This document shows, in pieces, positions 51,087 to 59,838 of a stretch of 64,000 nucleotides of DNA. The first letter of the stretch is position 1, and each line of letters starts with the position of its first letter. A model generated the notes under the pieces. The model was not told the DNA's origin. It did no database searches and saw nothing but the letters and a program-made list of their open reading frames with translations. The stretch is from Exilibacterium tricleocarpae (GTDB taxonomy: Bacteria > Pseudomonadota > Gammaproteobacteria > Pseudomonadales > Cellvibrionaceae), in NCBI RefSeq assembly GCF_007004655.1, contig NZ_ML660090.1, positions 248,001 to 312,000 on the forward strand. The letters run 5' to 3'. A program made the translations under genes and the position numbers.

Positions 51087-52424
51087 ATGAGAATGCCAGA
51101 TACAAAATGCAAAATCAGGAGCCGACTCGTGCGACTTACATTCTTAGCCAAAACCGCAGCCCTGGTCATATCCGCCCTGGCGGCCCTCAGCGGCTGTACT
51201 GTGAATCCGGTGACCGGGGAATCTCAATTCACGATTATGACGCCCGCCCAGGAAGTGGCGCTGGGGGAGAAGAACTACCAACCCTACCTGCAGTCCCAGG
51301 GGGGCGCCTATGTGGTCGATCCGGATTTGAGTGTCTATGTTAACCGCATCGGCCAAAAGCTGGTCAAAGTGAGCGACCGGCCGGGGCTGCCCTACGAATT
51401 TGTGGTACTCAACAACGATGTGCCCAACGCCTGGGCACTGCCAGGGGGCAAGATAGCGATCAACCGCGGCCTGTTGCTGCACCTGCAGGACGAATCGCAA
51501 CTGGCGGCAGTACTGGGCCATGAAATCGTCCACGCCGCCGCCCGCCACGGCGCCAGCCAGGCGACCCGCAATGTGCTGCTGCAGGCCGGGGCGCAGGTTG
51601 TCGGCCTGGCCACCCGGGATACCGCCTACGGCGAGTACGCCGCCACCGGCGCCAGCCTGGGAGCCGCTGCCTGGCAGGCCCGCTACGGGCGCGACCAGGA
51701 ATTGGAGGCCGATCGCTTCGGCATGGAATATATGGCGCGCGCCGGTTACGATCCCGCCGGCGCCACAGAGTTGCAGGAGACTTTCGTCAAGCTGGCCGAG
51801 GGCCGCCAGTCGGGCTGGCTGGAAGGCCTGTTCGCCAGTCACCCGCCGTCCCAGGCCCGGGTCGATGCCAACCGCGTACGGGCGGCAACACTGCCCGGGG
51901 ACAAACGCAACCGCGCCGAGTTTCAGCGCGCCATCGCCCAGATCAAAAAAGATCAGCCCGCCTACGAGAAACATCAGGCGGCCTTTAAAGCGGCCAAAAA
52001 CAAGGATTATCCGCAGGCCCTGACACTGACCGAACAGGCCATCAAGCTGCAACCCCGGGAAGCCCATTTTTGGGAGACCAAGGGTCACCTGCTGCGACTG
52101 CAGGGAAAAAAATCGGCCGCCGCCACCGCCTACGGCCGCGCCATCAGCCACAACCCCGAGTACTTCAGCCCCTATCTGGCACGGGGGCTGGTACAGAAAT
52201 CACTGGGCAAATATGAAACCGCCGAACAGGACCTGGTGCGCAGCCAACAGTACCTCGGCACCCAGACCGCCAGTTACCACCTGGGCGAGCTGGCGCTGCG
52301 CAACAACCAGCGGGAGCGGGCAATCGAGTACTTCAGCGCCGCCGCCCAGGGCGGCGGCGAACTCGGGCAGGCGGCCCGCCAGCAGCTAAATACGCTGGGT
52401 ATATCCCCGAGCAGTCCCGAGTAA
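51087..52424 (+). CDS. M48-family metalloprotease lipoprotein with TPRs
   Basis: A 445-residue periplasmic zinc protease. The lipoprotein signal ends ALAALSGCTV (Cys near residue 37). The peptidase domain carries the start VTGESQFTIMTPAQEVALGE, the zinc motif HEIVHAAARH (about 147) and the third ligand in QELEADRFGMEYMARAGYD (about 205). SHPPSQARVDA lies near its end. The C-terminal half (about 290-440) has three to four TPR-like helix pairs. The layout resembles BepA-type proteases, which maintain outer-membrane protein assembly. That role is inferred from domain order. A 19-bp tandem repeat overlaps its leader. Confidence 0.92.
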   Translation: MRMPDTKCKIRSRLVRLTFLAKTAALVISALAALSGCTVNPVTGESQFTIMTPAQEVALGEKNYQPYLQSQGGAYVVDPDLSVYVNRIGQKLVKVSDRPGLPYEFVVLNNDVPNAWALPGGKIAINRGLLLHLQDESQLAAVLGHEIVHAAARHGASQATRNVLLQAGAQVVGLATRDTAYGEYAATGASLGAAAWQARYGRDQELEADRFGMEYMARAGYDPAGATELQETFVKLAEGRQSGWLEGLFASHPPSQARVDANRVRAATLPGDKRNRAEFQRAIAQIKKDQPAYEKHQAAFKAAKNKDYPQALTLTEQAIKLQPREAHFWETKGHLLRLQGKKSAAATAYGRAISHNPEYFSPYLARGLVQKSLGKYETAEQDLVRSQQYLGTQTASYHLGELALRNNQRERAIEYFSAAAQGGGELGQAARQQLNTLGISPSSPE

Positions 52425-52673
52425 ACAGCGATGCCCTGCGCGGCGTCTGAGCGGCCGCCATCGCGGGCGCCGGGACAACCGGTCCGACAGCGACCACTAC
52501 AGCCTCGGCAAGGCCAGTAGGCTTAGGCTTGGTAAGTCGGTCTGGAGCGCTAAATCCCGCGCAGTCACCGGGTTCGGCCGACTCATTGGGCCCGACAGGG
52601 CCAGTAGTTCGACCGAGTCACTGGGTTCGGCCGATTCATTAAATCCGATAGCACCGGTGGTGCGGCCGGGTCA

Positions 52674-52892
52674 TCAGTAGGTCCGGCAGAGAAAGGAGCC
52701 CAGTTCCTCGCGGCGGCGCTCGCATTCGCGGCGCATATTCTCACAAGCAGTCGCCTTACCCGGCGCCGTGGGTCGATTGTCGAGGCAATCGGCATATTTG
52801 CCCGCCAGTTCATTGTCGGACATCTGGCGGAGTTCACTGTCGCTGCAACCGGTGACAGCCAGAGCAGCCAGCAAGGTTATCAGTGCACGCAT
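52674..52892 (-). CDS. Small lipoprotein
   Basis: A 72-residue lipoprotein with a short signal (LITLLAALAVTGC; Cys at about residue 16), then a charged mature part. The mature part has four further Cys (YADCLDNRP, ACENMRRECERRR, SFLCRTY) that could form two disulfides. No function is known. It lies convergent with the M48 gene and near the phoU end of the pst operon. In related gammaproteobacteria a small Cys-rich protein is often found here, which supports it as a real gene. Confidence 0.75.
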   Translation of the reverse strand: MRALITLLAALAVTGCSDSELRQMSDNELAGKYADCLDNRPTAPGKATACENMRRECERRREELGSFLCRTY

Positions 52893-53098
52893 CAGGCAAG
52901 TCGTCTCAGGTTCATCCGTTTAGCTACCGGAACCGCATCTGCGCAGCTCCCACTCCCAAACAGTATAGGCCAGCAGACTTACCTGCCAAATCGGATTTTA
53001 GTGTCTCGCCCCGTAGAGACCGGTTCACCGGCGAGCGGCGCCTTGCCGAAAACGAACTGGGGGGCTCCAATAAGGCGTTGTTTGCGGGACGGGACGCG

Positions 53099-53815
53099 CT
53101 AAGCGTCCTGGATCTGCCGTTCGATCTCCTTGACGGGGGTATGGCGCACGTCCAGCCCCTTCACCAGGTAGATGATATGTTCGGCGATATTGCGGGCGTG
53201 GTCCCCGATCCGCTCCAGTGAGCGCAGTGCCCACATAATATTCATCACTCGCGAGATCGAACGGGGGTCTTCCATCATATAGGTCACCAGTTCTCGCATG
53301 GCGGTCTTATATTCGCGGTCGACGTTGCGATCGTCGTGGGCCACCTGCACGGCGGTGTTGACATCGAAGCGGGCGAAGGCGTCGAGGGTCGCATTGACCA
53401 TTTTCTGCACGCTGGTACCCAGGTGGCGCAGCTCCACATAACCGCGCGGCGCCTCGCCGTCCTCGTTGAGCGCGATGGCCATCTTGGCGATTTTTTGCGC
53501 CTCGTCGCCCATGCGCTCCAGGTCGCGGGTGACCTTGATCACCGCCATCACCATGCGCAGGTCGGAGGCCGCCGGCTGGCGCCGGGCGAGCACCATGGTG
53601 GCCTGTTCGTCGAGCTGCACCTCGCGTTTGTCGATTTCGTCTTCGGTGATCAGCACCTTTTCTGCCAGGGACCCGTCGGCGTTCTCGATCGCTTTGACGG
53701 CGTCGATAATCTGCTGCTCGACGACGCCGCCCATCTCCAGCAACTGGGTTTTAAGCTCTTCGAGATCGGTATTGAATTGCTGTGAGATATGTTGATCTAG
53801 ATGCAGATTGTCCAT
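53099..53815 (-). CDS. phoU: Phosphate transport/regulation protein PhoU
   Basis: A 238-residue PhoU with two repeated three-helix bundles, carrying the ExxxD-type metal motifs. Family segments include HISQQFNTDLEELKTQLLEM near the N-terminus. RRQPAASDLRMVMAVIKVTR with DLERMGDEAQKIAK is the first bundle. RSISRVMNIMWALRSLERIG with DHARNIAEHIIYLVKG is the second. PhoU signals phosphate sufficiency to PhoR via PstB. It is 15 nt downstream of pstB, the last gene of the operon. Confidence 0.96.
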   Translation of the reverse strand: MDNLHLDQHISQQFNTDLEELKTQLLEMGGVVEQQIIDAVKAIENADGSLAEKVLITEDEIDKREVQLDEQATMVLARRQPAASDLRMVMAVIKVTRDLERMGDEAQKIAKMAIALNEDGEAPRGYVELRHLGTSVQKMVNATLDAFARFDVNTAVQVAHDDRNVDREYKTAMRELVTYMMEDPRSISRVMNIMWALRSLERIGDHARNIAEHIIYLVKGLDVRHTPVKEIERQIQDA

Positions 53816-53830
53816 GGTACTGTCTCCCGC

Positions 53831-54709
53831 TTAACCAAAACGCCCGGTGATATAGGCTTCCGTCAATTCGTGTTCCGGATTGGTGAACACTTTTTCAGTA
53901 TCGTTTACTTCAATTAATTTGCCCAGGTGAAAATAGGCCGTGCGGCTCGACACCCGCGCCGCCTGCTGCATGGAGTGAGTGACAATGGCGATGGTAAAGT
54001 TCTCGCTCAGCTCGGCAATCAGCTCTTCGATCTTGGCGGTGGCGATGGGGTCCAGCGCCGAGCAGGGCTCATCCATCAGGATCACCTCGGGGCTGACGGC
54101 AATGGTACGGGCAATGCACAGGCGCTGCTGCTGGCCGCCGGACAGGCCGGTGCCGGGCTGCGCCAGGCGGTCTTTCACTTCATTCCAAAGGCCGGCGCGC
54201 TGCAGACTGGTCTCCACCACTTCGTCCAGGTCGGCGCGGCGATCCACCAGACCGTGAATGCGCGGGCCGTAGGCAACGTTATCGTAAATACTTTTCGGGA
54301 AGGGGTTGGGCTTTTGAAAGACCATACCTACACGGGCCCGCAGCGGCACTACATCCAGTTTCGGATCGTAGATGTCCTGGCCTTCCAACTGCAGGGAGCC
54401 TTCGATCCAGCAGCCCTCGATGGTGTCGTTCATGCGGTTCAGGGCGCGCAGGAAAGTGGACTTGCCGCAACCGGAGGGACCGATCATGGAGACCACTTCG
54501 TTGCTGCCGATATCCATGCTGACATCGAAGATGGCCTGTTTTTCACCGTAGAACACATTGACGTTGCGCATCGCCATCTTCGGCGCCTCCACAAACGGCT
54601 TGCCCACTGTGGCCGCCGCTGTCACCGCCTCCTGGTCATCTATCACCTGCCTGTCCAACAGCCTTTCGGGCTTCTGTTCAACCGTTTCGCGCACTGTGGC
54701 TTCCATCAT
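53831..54709 (-). CDS. pstB: Phosphate ABC transporter ATP-binding protein PstB
   Basis: The cytoplasmic ATPase of the high-affinity phosphate importer, 292 residues. That is longer than E. coli PstB (257) because of an N-terminal extension of about 35 residues. Walker A is GPSGCGKST, the Q-loop is in [20 protein letters not shown], the signature is LSGGQQQR and Walker B is [13 protein letters not shown]. The His switch lies in [13 protein letters not shown]. It lies between pstA (gap about 130 nt with short repeats) and phoU. Confidence 0.96.
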   Translation of the reverse strand: MMEATVRETVEQKPERLLDRQVIDDQEAVTAAATVGKPFVEAPKMAMRNVNVFYGEKQAIFDVSMDIGSNEVVSMIGPSGCGKSTFLRALNRMNDTIEGCWIEGSLQLEGQDIYDPKLDVVPLRARVGMVFQKPNPFPKSIYDNVAYGPRIHGLVDRRADLDEVVETSLQRAGLWNEVKDRLAQPGTGLSGGQQQRLCIARTIAVSPEVILMDEPCSALDPIATAKIEELIAELSENFTIAIVTHSMQQAARVSSRTAYFHLGKLIEVNDTEKVFTNPEHELTEAYITGRFG

Positions 54710-54840
54710 GGGTTCCCCGCGTCTGTGTCGTCCAGCTATCTGTTCGACTGTCTAATTCGAGTGTTTATTCCGCTACTGGTTCAGCTATAGGCGCGGATGT
54801 CAGTTTATCCGTCTATTTATCCGCCTACCAGCTCATCCGC

Positions 54841-56130
54841 CTACCAGCGCCGCTCGAGGCGCTTGCGCAACCATACGGCCAGGGTGTTCATAACGATCAA
54901 GAATGCCAGGAGCACCATGATAGCAGCCGATGTGCGTTCTACGAATGCCCGCTCCGGGCTATCGGACCAAAGGAAAATCTGTACCGGCAACACCGTCGCC
55001 GGGTCGGTGGCACCACCGGGAATATCGACGATAAATGCCACCATGCCGATCATCAGCAGCGGTGCGGTCTCTCCGAGCGCCTGGGCCATCCCGATAATGG
55101 CGCCGGTCAACATCCCCGGCATAGCCAGCGGCAACACGTGGTGCAGGATCATCTGCATTTTCGAGGCGCCGATCCCCAATGCCGCCTCGCGGATCGAAGG
55201 CGGTACCGCTTTAATGGAAGCGCGGCTGGAAATAATAATGGTCGGCAGAGTCATCAGCGTCAGCACGATCCCGCCCACCAGTGGAATGGAGCGGGGCATT
55301 TCAAAGAAGTTGATAAAAATCGCCAACCCCAACAGGCCGAAAATAATCGAGGGCACCGCCGCCAGGTTGTTGATATTGACTTCTATCAAATCGGTCCACT
55401 TGTTCTTTGGTGCGTACTCTTCTAAATAAACAGCCGCCGCCACACCGATCGGAAACGACAACACCAGGGTTACCATCAGGGTAAACAGCGAGCCCATAAT
55501 GGCGCCGCGGATGCCGGCCAGCTCCGGTTCGCGGGAGTCACCGCTGGTAAAGAAAATCGTGTTGAAACGCTTCTCGATGCGCTCGTCTGCAATCAGCGCC
55601 TCGACCCAGCGCTGCTGGTTTTCACTAAGCCTGCCGGTAAAGGCCTCGCCGGAAGCCGTACGGCTTTTCACATAAGTGTCCACGTCGTCGTCAGCCAGCA
55701 GCCACAGCGTCTCGGTTTTGCCGAGCCACTGCTCGGGCCGCTCTCTGAAGACATCCTGCAGATCAAAACCCGCTCCGTTGCTGACCAGCGCATAGAGCTG
55801 ACGCTTGTCGCGACGGCTGCGCACATCGCTGAAACGCTCCAGCAGCGCCTTGCGAATCACGCCGTCGTAGTTGGCAACGGTAAGCTGGGTCTCGTCGTCG
55901 ATATTGTCGATACCCAGCACATCGGCATCAAAGTGAACATCCAGGGCGACATAGGTCTGCAAAAACGCGGAGTGGCCCTTGCCGATAATATCCGTAAACA
56001 GCAACACCAGGCACAACAGGCCAAAGCTGATGGAGAGCAAACCGTAGAAGCGAAAGCGCTTTTCCGCCCGGTAGCGTTTGGCCAGGTTGCGGTTGACCAG
56101 GTCGATGGTTCTCTGGGTGTTCTTATTCAT
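54841..56130 (-). CDS. pstA: Phosphate ABC transporter permease PstA
   Basis: An inner-membrane permease, 429 residues from ATG 56130, which overlaps the end of pstC by 8 bp. An earlier in-frame start at 56166 would overlap pstC further and is less likely. The C-terminal core (about 200-429) holds the family membrane segments and the EAA loop (SIREAALGIGASKMQMILHH). It ends AVWLRKRLERRW. An extra domain of about 140 residues lies between the first membrane helix and the core and is probably periplasmic. Members of this size are common in marine gammaproteobacteria, versus about 296 residues in E. coli. Confidence 0.93.
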   Translation of the reverse strand: MNKNTQRTIDLVNRNLAKRYRAEKRFRFYGLLSISFGLLCLVLLFTDIIGKGHSAFLQTYVALDVHFDADVLGIDNIDDETQLTVANYDGVIRKALLERFSDVRSRRDKRQLYALVSNGAGFDLQDVFRERPEQWLGKTETLWLLADDDVDTYVKSRTASGEAFTGRLSENQQRWVEALIADERIEKRFNTIFFTSGDSREPELAGIRGAIMGSLFTLMVTLVLSFPIGVAAAVYLEEYAPKNKWTDLIEVNINNLAAVPSIIFGLLGLAIFINFFEMPRSIPLVGGIVLTLMTLPTIIISSRASIKAVPPSIREAALGIGASKMQMILHHVLPLAMPGMLTGAIIGMAQALGETAPLLMIGMVAFIVDIPGGATDPATVLPVQIFLWSDSPERAFVERTSAAIMVLLAFLIVMNTLAVWLRKRLERRW

Positions 56131-57511
56131 ACTGCTCCCGGTACTTTCTGACCACGTGCAGGGCAATGTAGTTGAGCGTCAGGGTGACGACAAACAGCAT
56201 CAGGCCCAGCGCAAAGGCCGACAGGGTTTTGGGACTGTCGAATTCCTGATCGCCCACCAGCAGGGTCACTATCTGCACGGTGACAGTGGTGACCGACTCC
56301 AGCGGATTGGCGGTGAGGTTGGCGGCGAGACCGGCGGCCATCACCACGATCATGGTTTCGCCGATCGCCCGGGACACCGCCAGCAGCACGCCGCCGACAA
56401 TCCCGGGCAGGGCGGCGGGAATCACCACCTGGCGGATGGTTTCGGAGCGGGTGGCGCCGAGACCGAAGGAGCCGTCGCGCAGCGACTGGGGCACGGCGTT
56501 GATGACGTCGTCGGACAGTGAAGAGACAAACGGGATAATCATCACGCCCATCACCAGACCGGCGGCCAGGGCGCTCTCGGAGGAGACATCCAGCCCCAGC
56601 ACGGCGCCGTTGTCGCGAATCATGGGCGCCACCGTCAGGGCGGCGAAGAAACCGTAGACCACCGTGGGAATACCGGCCAGCACCTCCAGCAACGGTTTGA
56701 CCACGGCGCGCAGCCTGCGGCCGGCATACTCAGACAGGTAAATCGCCGCCATCAGCCCGGTGGGCACTGCCACCAGCATGGCGATGGCGGAGATCAGCAG
56801 CGTACCGACAAATAGCGGCACCGCACCGAAGGCCCCGGAGCTGCCCACCTGGTCGGCGCGGATCGCCATTTGCGGACTCCAGTCGAGGCCGAAAATAAAG
56901 TCGAAAAACGATACCGTCTGGAAAAAGCGCAACGACTCGAATAACACCGACAGCACAATACCGAGGGTGGTCACAATCGCGATGCAGGAGCACAACAGCA
57001 GCGCCAGCTTGAAGGTGGTCTCCACCTGCACCCGCGCCTTCAACTGCGGCCTGACCCGCGCCCAACCGAATATGCCGAACAACAAACCGCCGCACAGCAC
57101 CACCACGACCAATGCCTGGCGACTGGCCTCGCGCAGGCTGATCAGCCGCTCACTGGCCGCCTGTAAGTGGGGATCGACGCCCATGGCAGCGCTATTACCA
57201 GCGGCAATATTTTCCACCGAATTGATCAGCAACCCCAACTCGGAGCCGCTGAGCTGGCGCATCTGCTCCGGCAGCGAATCGATCACCAGGGCGTGAATAA
57301 TAGGCTCGTCGAATATCACCCAGAGAATCAGCAGTGCCAGCGCCGGCAGACCGCACCACAACGCCGTCAACATACCGTAGTAAAACGGCAGCGAATTGAG
57401 GTTGCGGATACCGCCGACATTGGCGGCCTGAGACAGGGAACGCCCGCGGCCGATCACATAGGCCAGGGCCGTAAGCGCCGCAGTGACAGCCAGCAGGGTG
57501 GAAGTGTCCAT
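56123..57511 (-). CDS. pstC: Phosphate ABC transporter permease PstC
   Basis: The second Pst permease, 462 residues against about 319 in E. coli. N-terminal segments (about 5-75) and a soluble insertion (about 80-130) precede the core. The core begins after a membrane helix at about 160 and carries SVLFESLRFFQTVSFFDFIF, then LFVGTLLISAIAMLVAVPTG. The EAA loop is VPQSLRDGSFGLGATRSETI. It ends LHVVRKYREQYE. It forms the channel with PstA. It follows pstS after a 122-nt gap that contains a hairpin. Confidence 0.93.
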   Translation of the reverse strand: MDTSTLLAVTAALTALAYVIGRGRSLSQAANVGGIRNLNSLPFYYGMLTALWCGLPALALLILWVIFDEPIIHALVIDSLPEQMRQLSGSELGLLINSVENIAAGNSAAMGVDPHLQAASERLISLREASRQALVVVVLCGGLLFGIFGWARVRPQLKARVQVETTFKLALLLCSCIAIVTTLGIVLSVLFESLRFFQTVSFFDFIFGLDWSPQMAIRADQVGSSGAFGAVPLFVGTLLISAIAMLVAVPTGLMAAIYLSEYAGRRLRAVVKPLLEVLAGIPTVVYGFFAALTVAPMIRDNGAVLGLDVSSESALAAGLVMGVMIIPFVSSLSDDVINAVPQSLRDGSFGLGATRSETIRQVVIPAALPGIVGGVLLAVSRAIGETMIVVMAAGLAANLTANPLESVTTVTVQIVTLLVGDQEFDSPKTLSAFALGLMLFVVTLTLNYIALHVVRKYREQYE

Positions 57512-57555
57512 AAGCGAACGGGTCTCGAAAACGGTAATAAAAACAACAGGTTCAG

Positions 57556-57591
57556 AGAAAACAATAGCCCGGCAGCGACGCTGCCAGGCTA
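57556..57591 (-). terminator. Intra-operon terminator between pstS and pstC
   Basis: On the minus strand TAGCCTGGCAG-cgtcg-CTGCCGGGCTA pairs along 11 bp, with one T-G wobble. It is followed by TTGTTTTC. This resembles a partial terminator that would let pstS be made in excess of the permease genes, as expected for a periplasmic binding protein. Confidence 0.75.
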
Positions 57592-57633
57592 TGAGTGCTA
57601 CATATGCTCGATCAGGCGGCGGGCTATTGTCGC

Positions 57634-58677
57634 CTACATTGCCAAATTTTTCAGCATTTTAACATTGCCGCCCACCTTGGCGCGCTCCTGGTCCGGCAGT
57701 GGGATCATGCCTTTTTCCGTCAGGTAGCCTTCCTCGCCCCAGGCCCTTTCACTGGTGAACTCGGCCAGGTACTCCTTGATGCCCGGAATGACGCCGACAT
57801 GGGCTTTTTTCACATAGAAGTAAAGCGGCCGCGATACCGGGTAGCTGCCGTCGGCGATGGACTCAAACGTCGGCTCGCGATTATCGATCAATGATCCCTG
57901 CACTTTATCGGAGTTCTGGTCCAGGAAGCTGAAACCGAATACGCCCAGGGCGTTGGGATTGGCGTTCAGCTTTTGAACGATCAGGTTGTCGTTCTCGCCG
58001 GCATCGATATAAGGGCCGTCCTCGCGCACCGTATGGCAGACAGACTTATATTTGTTTTTGTCTTTCTTTTTCAGGCCGGCGACCCAGTCAAACGCCTTAC
58101 AGCCGCCTTCCAGTGCCAGTTCCGCAAAGGCGTCACGGGTGCCGGAGGTGGGGGGAGGGCCGAGGACTTCGATCCTGGTGCTCGGCAGCGCCGGGTTGAC
58201 ATCTTTCCAGGTCTTGTAAGGGTTGGCAACCAGGGTCTCGGTACCATCCGGGTTGGGTATTTCTTTGGCCAGAGCCAGGAAAATATCCTTGCGGGTGAGC
58301 TGCATCGGCCGGGACTTGACGGAATTGGCCAACACAATGCCATCGTAGCCGATCAGGACTTCGACAATGTGGGTGACGCCATTCTCGTGGCACATCTCCA
58401 CCTCGGAGGCCTTGATACGGCGCGAGGAGTTGGTGATGTCCGGGTGCTGAACACCAACCCCGTTGCAGAACAACTTCAAACCGCCGCCGGAACCGGTGGA
58501 TTCGACATTCGGGGTTTTAAAGGTGGTGCCCCTGCCAAAACGCTCGGCAACGACGGTGGCAAAGGGAAATACGGTGGAAGAACCTACTATAGTGATATAG
58601 TCCCGGGCCGCCGCGGCCAGTTGTGCTCCGGCCAGGGTGGTCGCGGCCAGCGTCGCTGTAATCAGCGTTTTTTTCAC
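57634..58677 (-). CDS. pstS: Periplasmic phosphate-binding protein PstS
   Basis: A 347-residue substrate-binding protein from GTG 58677, which has GGAGG 6 nt upstream. The signal peptide (about 1-24) ends ATTLAGAQLAAAA. Phosphate-ligand segments are ITIVGSSTVFPFA, VESTGSGGGLKLFCNGVG and PPTSGTRDAFAELA. The binding protein delivers phosphate to PstC/PstA. First gene of the pst-phoU operon, with a strong candidate Pho box upstream. Confidence 0.95.
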   Translation of the reverse strand: MKKTLITATLAATTLAGAQLAAAARDYITIVGSSTVFPFATVVAERFGRGTTFKTPNVESTGSGGGLKLFCNGVGVQHPDITNSSRRIKASEVEMCHENGVTHIVEVLIGYDGIVLANSVKSRPMQLTRKDIFLALAKEIPNPDGTETLVANPYKTWKDVNPALPSTRIEVLGPPPTSGTRDAFAELALEGGCKAFDWVAGLKKKDKNKYKSVCHTVREDGPYIDAGENDNLIVQKLNANPNALGVFGFSFLDQNSDKVQGSLIDNREPTFESIADGSYPVSRPLYFYVKKAHVGVIPGIKEYLAEFTSERAWGEEGYLTEKGMIPLPDQERAKVGGNVKMLKNLAM

Positions 58678-58750
58678 GGTAACCTCCAAAGGTATCGTGT
58701 AATCCAAAGATCAATATTCGGGGATACTAGGTTTAACGGGTGTCAATTCT

Positions 58751-58768
58751 ATGAAGGTTATATGACAG
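58751..58768 (-). promoter_or_regulatory. Pho box of the pst operon
   Basis: On the minus strand CTGTCATATAACCTTCAT matches the E. coli Pho box consensus at 15 of 18 positions. An extra half-site (TGTAACATTA) lies directly upstream in the same 11-bp phase. It is about 75 nt before the pstS start, the right place for PhoB activation. Confidence 0.85.
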
Positions 58769-58877
58769 TAATGTTACACTCCGGCGGCTGCCGCCGAGCG
58801 GTATTGGGCAGCCAATTTCGGGGTAAAGTCTATATTAGTGCTTTGACCAGAAAACATTTGCACCTCTATGGCACTGA

Positions 58878-59015
58878 GGTCTCGGTCAGGGGGGGCGCCT
58901 AGCCTAGAGCCCTTCAGGACCTTCGCCAGCAGGGATGCTGGCGTAGAGCCTACATGGACGTATTTACGGCGCGTCCTGAAGGGCTCTAGGCTAGGCGCCC
59001 CCCCTGACCGAGACC
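58878..59015. repeat. 138-bp element with perfect 43-bp inverted arms
   Basis: Positions 58878-58920 (starting GGTCTCGGTCAGGGGG) and 58973-59015 are exact reverse complements over 43 bp. The 52-bp centre carries its own small stem, CGCCAGC...GCTGGCG (58924-58943). There is no open frame of note. It is a non-autonomous palindromic repeat. Its core wording (CAGGGATGCTGGCG..., CCTGAAGGGCTC) looks like dispersed gammaproteobacterial intergenic repeats I have seen before. It lies between the pst promoter and a TRAP permease gene. Confidence 0.9.
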
Positions 59016-59178
59016 GGGTCAGCCAAGGACACCAAAACCTGCTTTGGGTGAAACTCTTTATTTGCCAAAGCATCGGGAGTATTGATAGGTGGAGAGTTTC
59101 GCCAGGTAGTCTCGGTAGGTAGTTCCGGTATAATGCCGCCCATCCAAATAATCAAATAACAGGGTTTGAGAAAGGGAT

Positions 59179-59730
59179 TTGAGCACTCGCACGCCAGCCA
59201 GGCCAGACCAACCACGCTCGCGACTGGGGACCGTCGCCGACGCCATCGACCGGTTTTCCGAACTGACCGGCCAGGCCGTCGCCTGGCTCACCCTGGCGAT
59301 GATGATCATCACCTGCATTGTGGTGACCATGCGCTACGGGTTCGGCCTCGGCTCCATTGCCCTGCAGGAGTCGGTCACCTACCTGCACGCCTGCGTATTC
59401 CTGCTGGGGGCGGCCTTTACCCTGAAACGCGACGGCCATGTGCGGGTGGATATCTTCTACCGGCGCTTCTCCGCCCGCGGCCGGGCCTGGGTCGACAGCC
59501 TCGGCACCCTGGTCTTTCTGCTGCCGGTATGCGGTTTTTTACTGGCCGCCAGTTGGGACTTCGTCGCCACTTCCTGGGCCATTCGCGAGGTATCCCCCGA
59601 TCCGGGCGGCATCCCGGCCGTATTTGTGCTGAAGACGCTGCTGCCCCTGGCCGCCGTGACCCTGGCGTTGCAGGGGCTGGCGGAGATCGCCCGTAACCTG
59701 CTTCTATTAATGAAAGACCCACACCAATAA
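59179..59730 (+). CDS. TRAP transporter small permease (DctQ type)
   Basis: A 183-residue membrane protein from TTG 59179, with four hydrophobic segments. The family pattern is LTLAMMIITCIVVTMRYGFG, then LQESVTYLHACVFLLGAAFT and the KRDGHVRVDIFYRR turn. It is the small membrane subunit of a tripartite ATP-independent periplasmic transporter, working with the DctM-type protein encoded next. No binding-protein gene (DctP) lies beside it in the window. The last codons (LLLLMKDPHQ) are written in the first unit of a 20-bp tandem repeat. Confidence 0.9.
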   Translation: MSTRTPARPDQPRSRLGTVADAIDRFSELTGQAVAWLTLAMMIITCIVVTMRYGFGLGSIALQESVTYLHACVFLLGAAFTLKRDGHVRVDIFYRRFSARGRAWVDSLGTLVFLLPVCGFLLAASWDFVATSWAIREVSPDPGGIPAVFVLKTLLPLAAVTLALQGLAEIARNLLLLMKDPHQ

Positions 59731-59823
59731 TGGACGACCCAATCTATCGATGAGCAACCCAGTCTGTGTATGAATAACCCAAACTATCGATGAAAAGCCC
59801 AAACTGTCCATGAATAACCCAAC
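59704..59823 (+). repeat. 20-bp tandem repeat spanning the dctQ 3' end
   Basis: Six 20-bp units (CTATCGATGAGCAACCCAGT and variants) are laid end to end from 59704 to 59823. The first one and a half units encode the C-terminal residues and stop of the TRAP small permease. The remainder fills the gap to the large permease gene at 59839. Confidence 0.88.
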
Positions 59824-59838
59824 CTAGGGCCTGTCACC

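Noticed and set aside
53927-54790. 287-residue frame antisense to pstB
   Set aside because: The minus-strand PstB motifs are complete; this is a codon-bias shadow.
58774-59073. Minus-strand frame across the 138-bp palindrome
   Set aside because: It runs through the inverted repeat, so its protein is an artefact of the palindrome.
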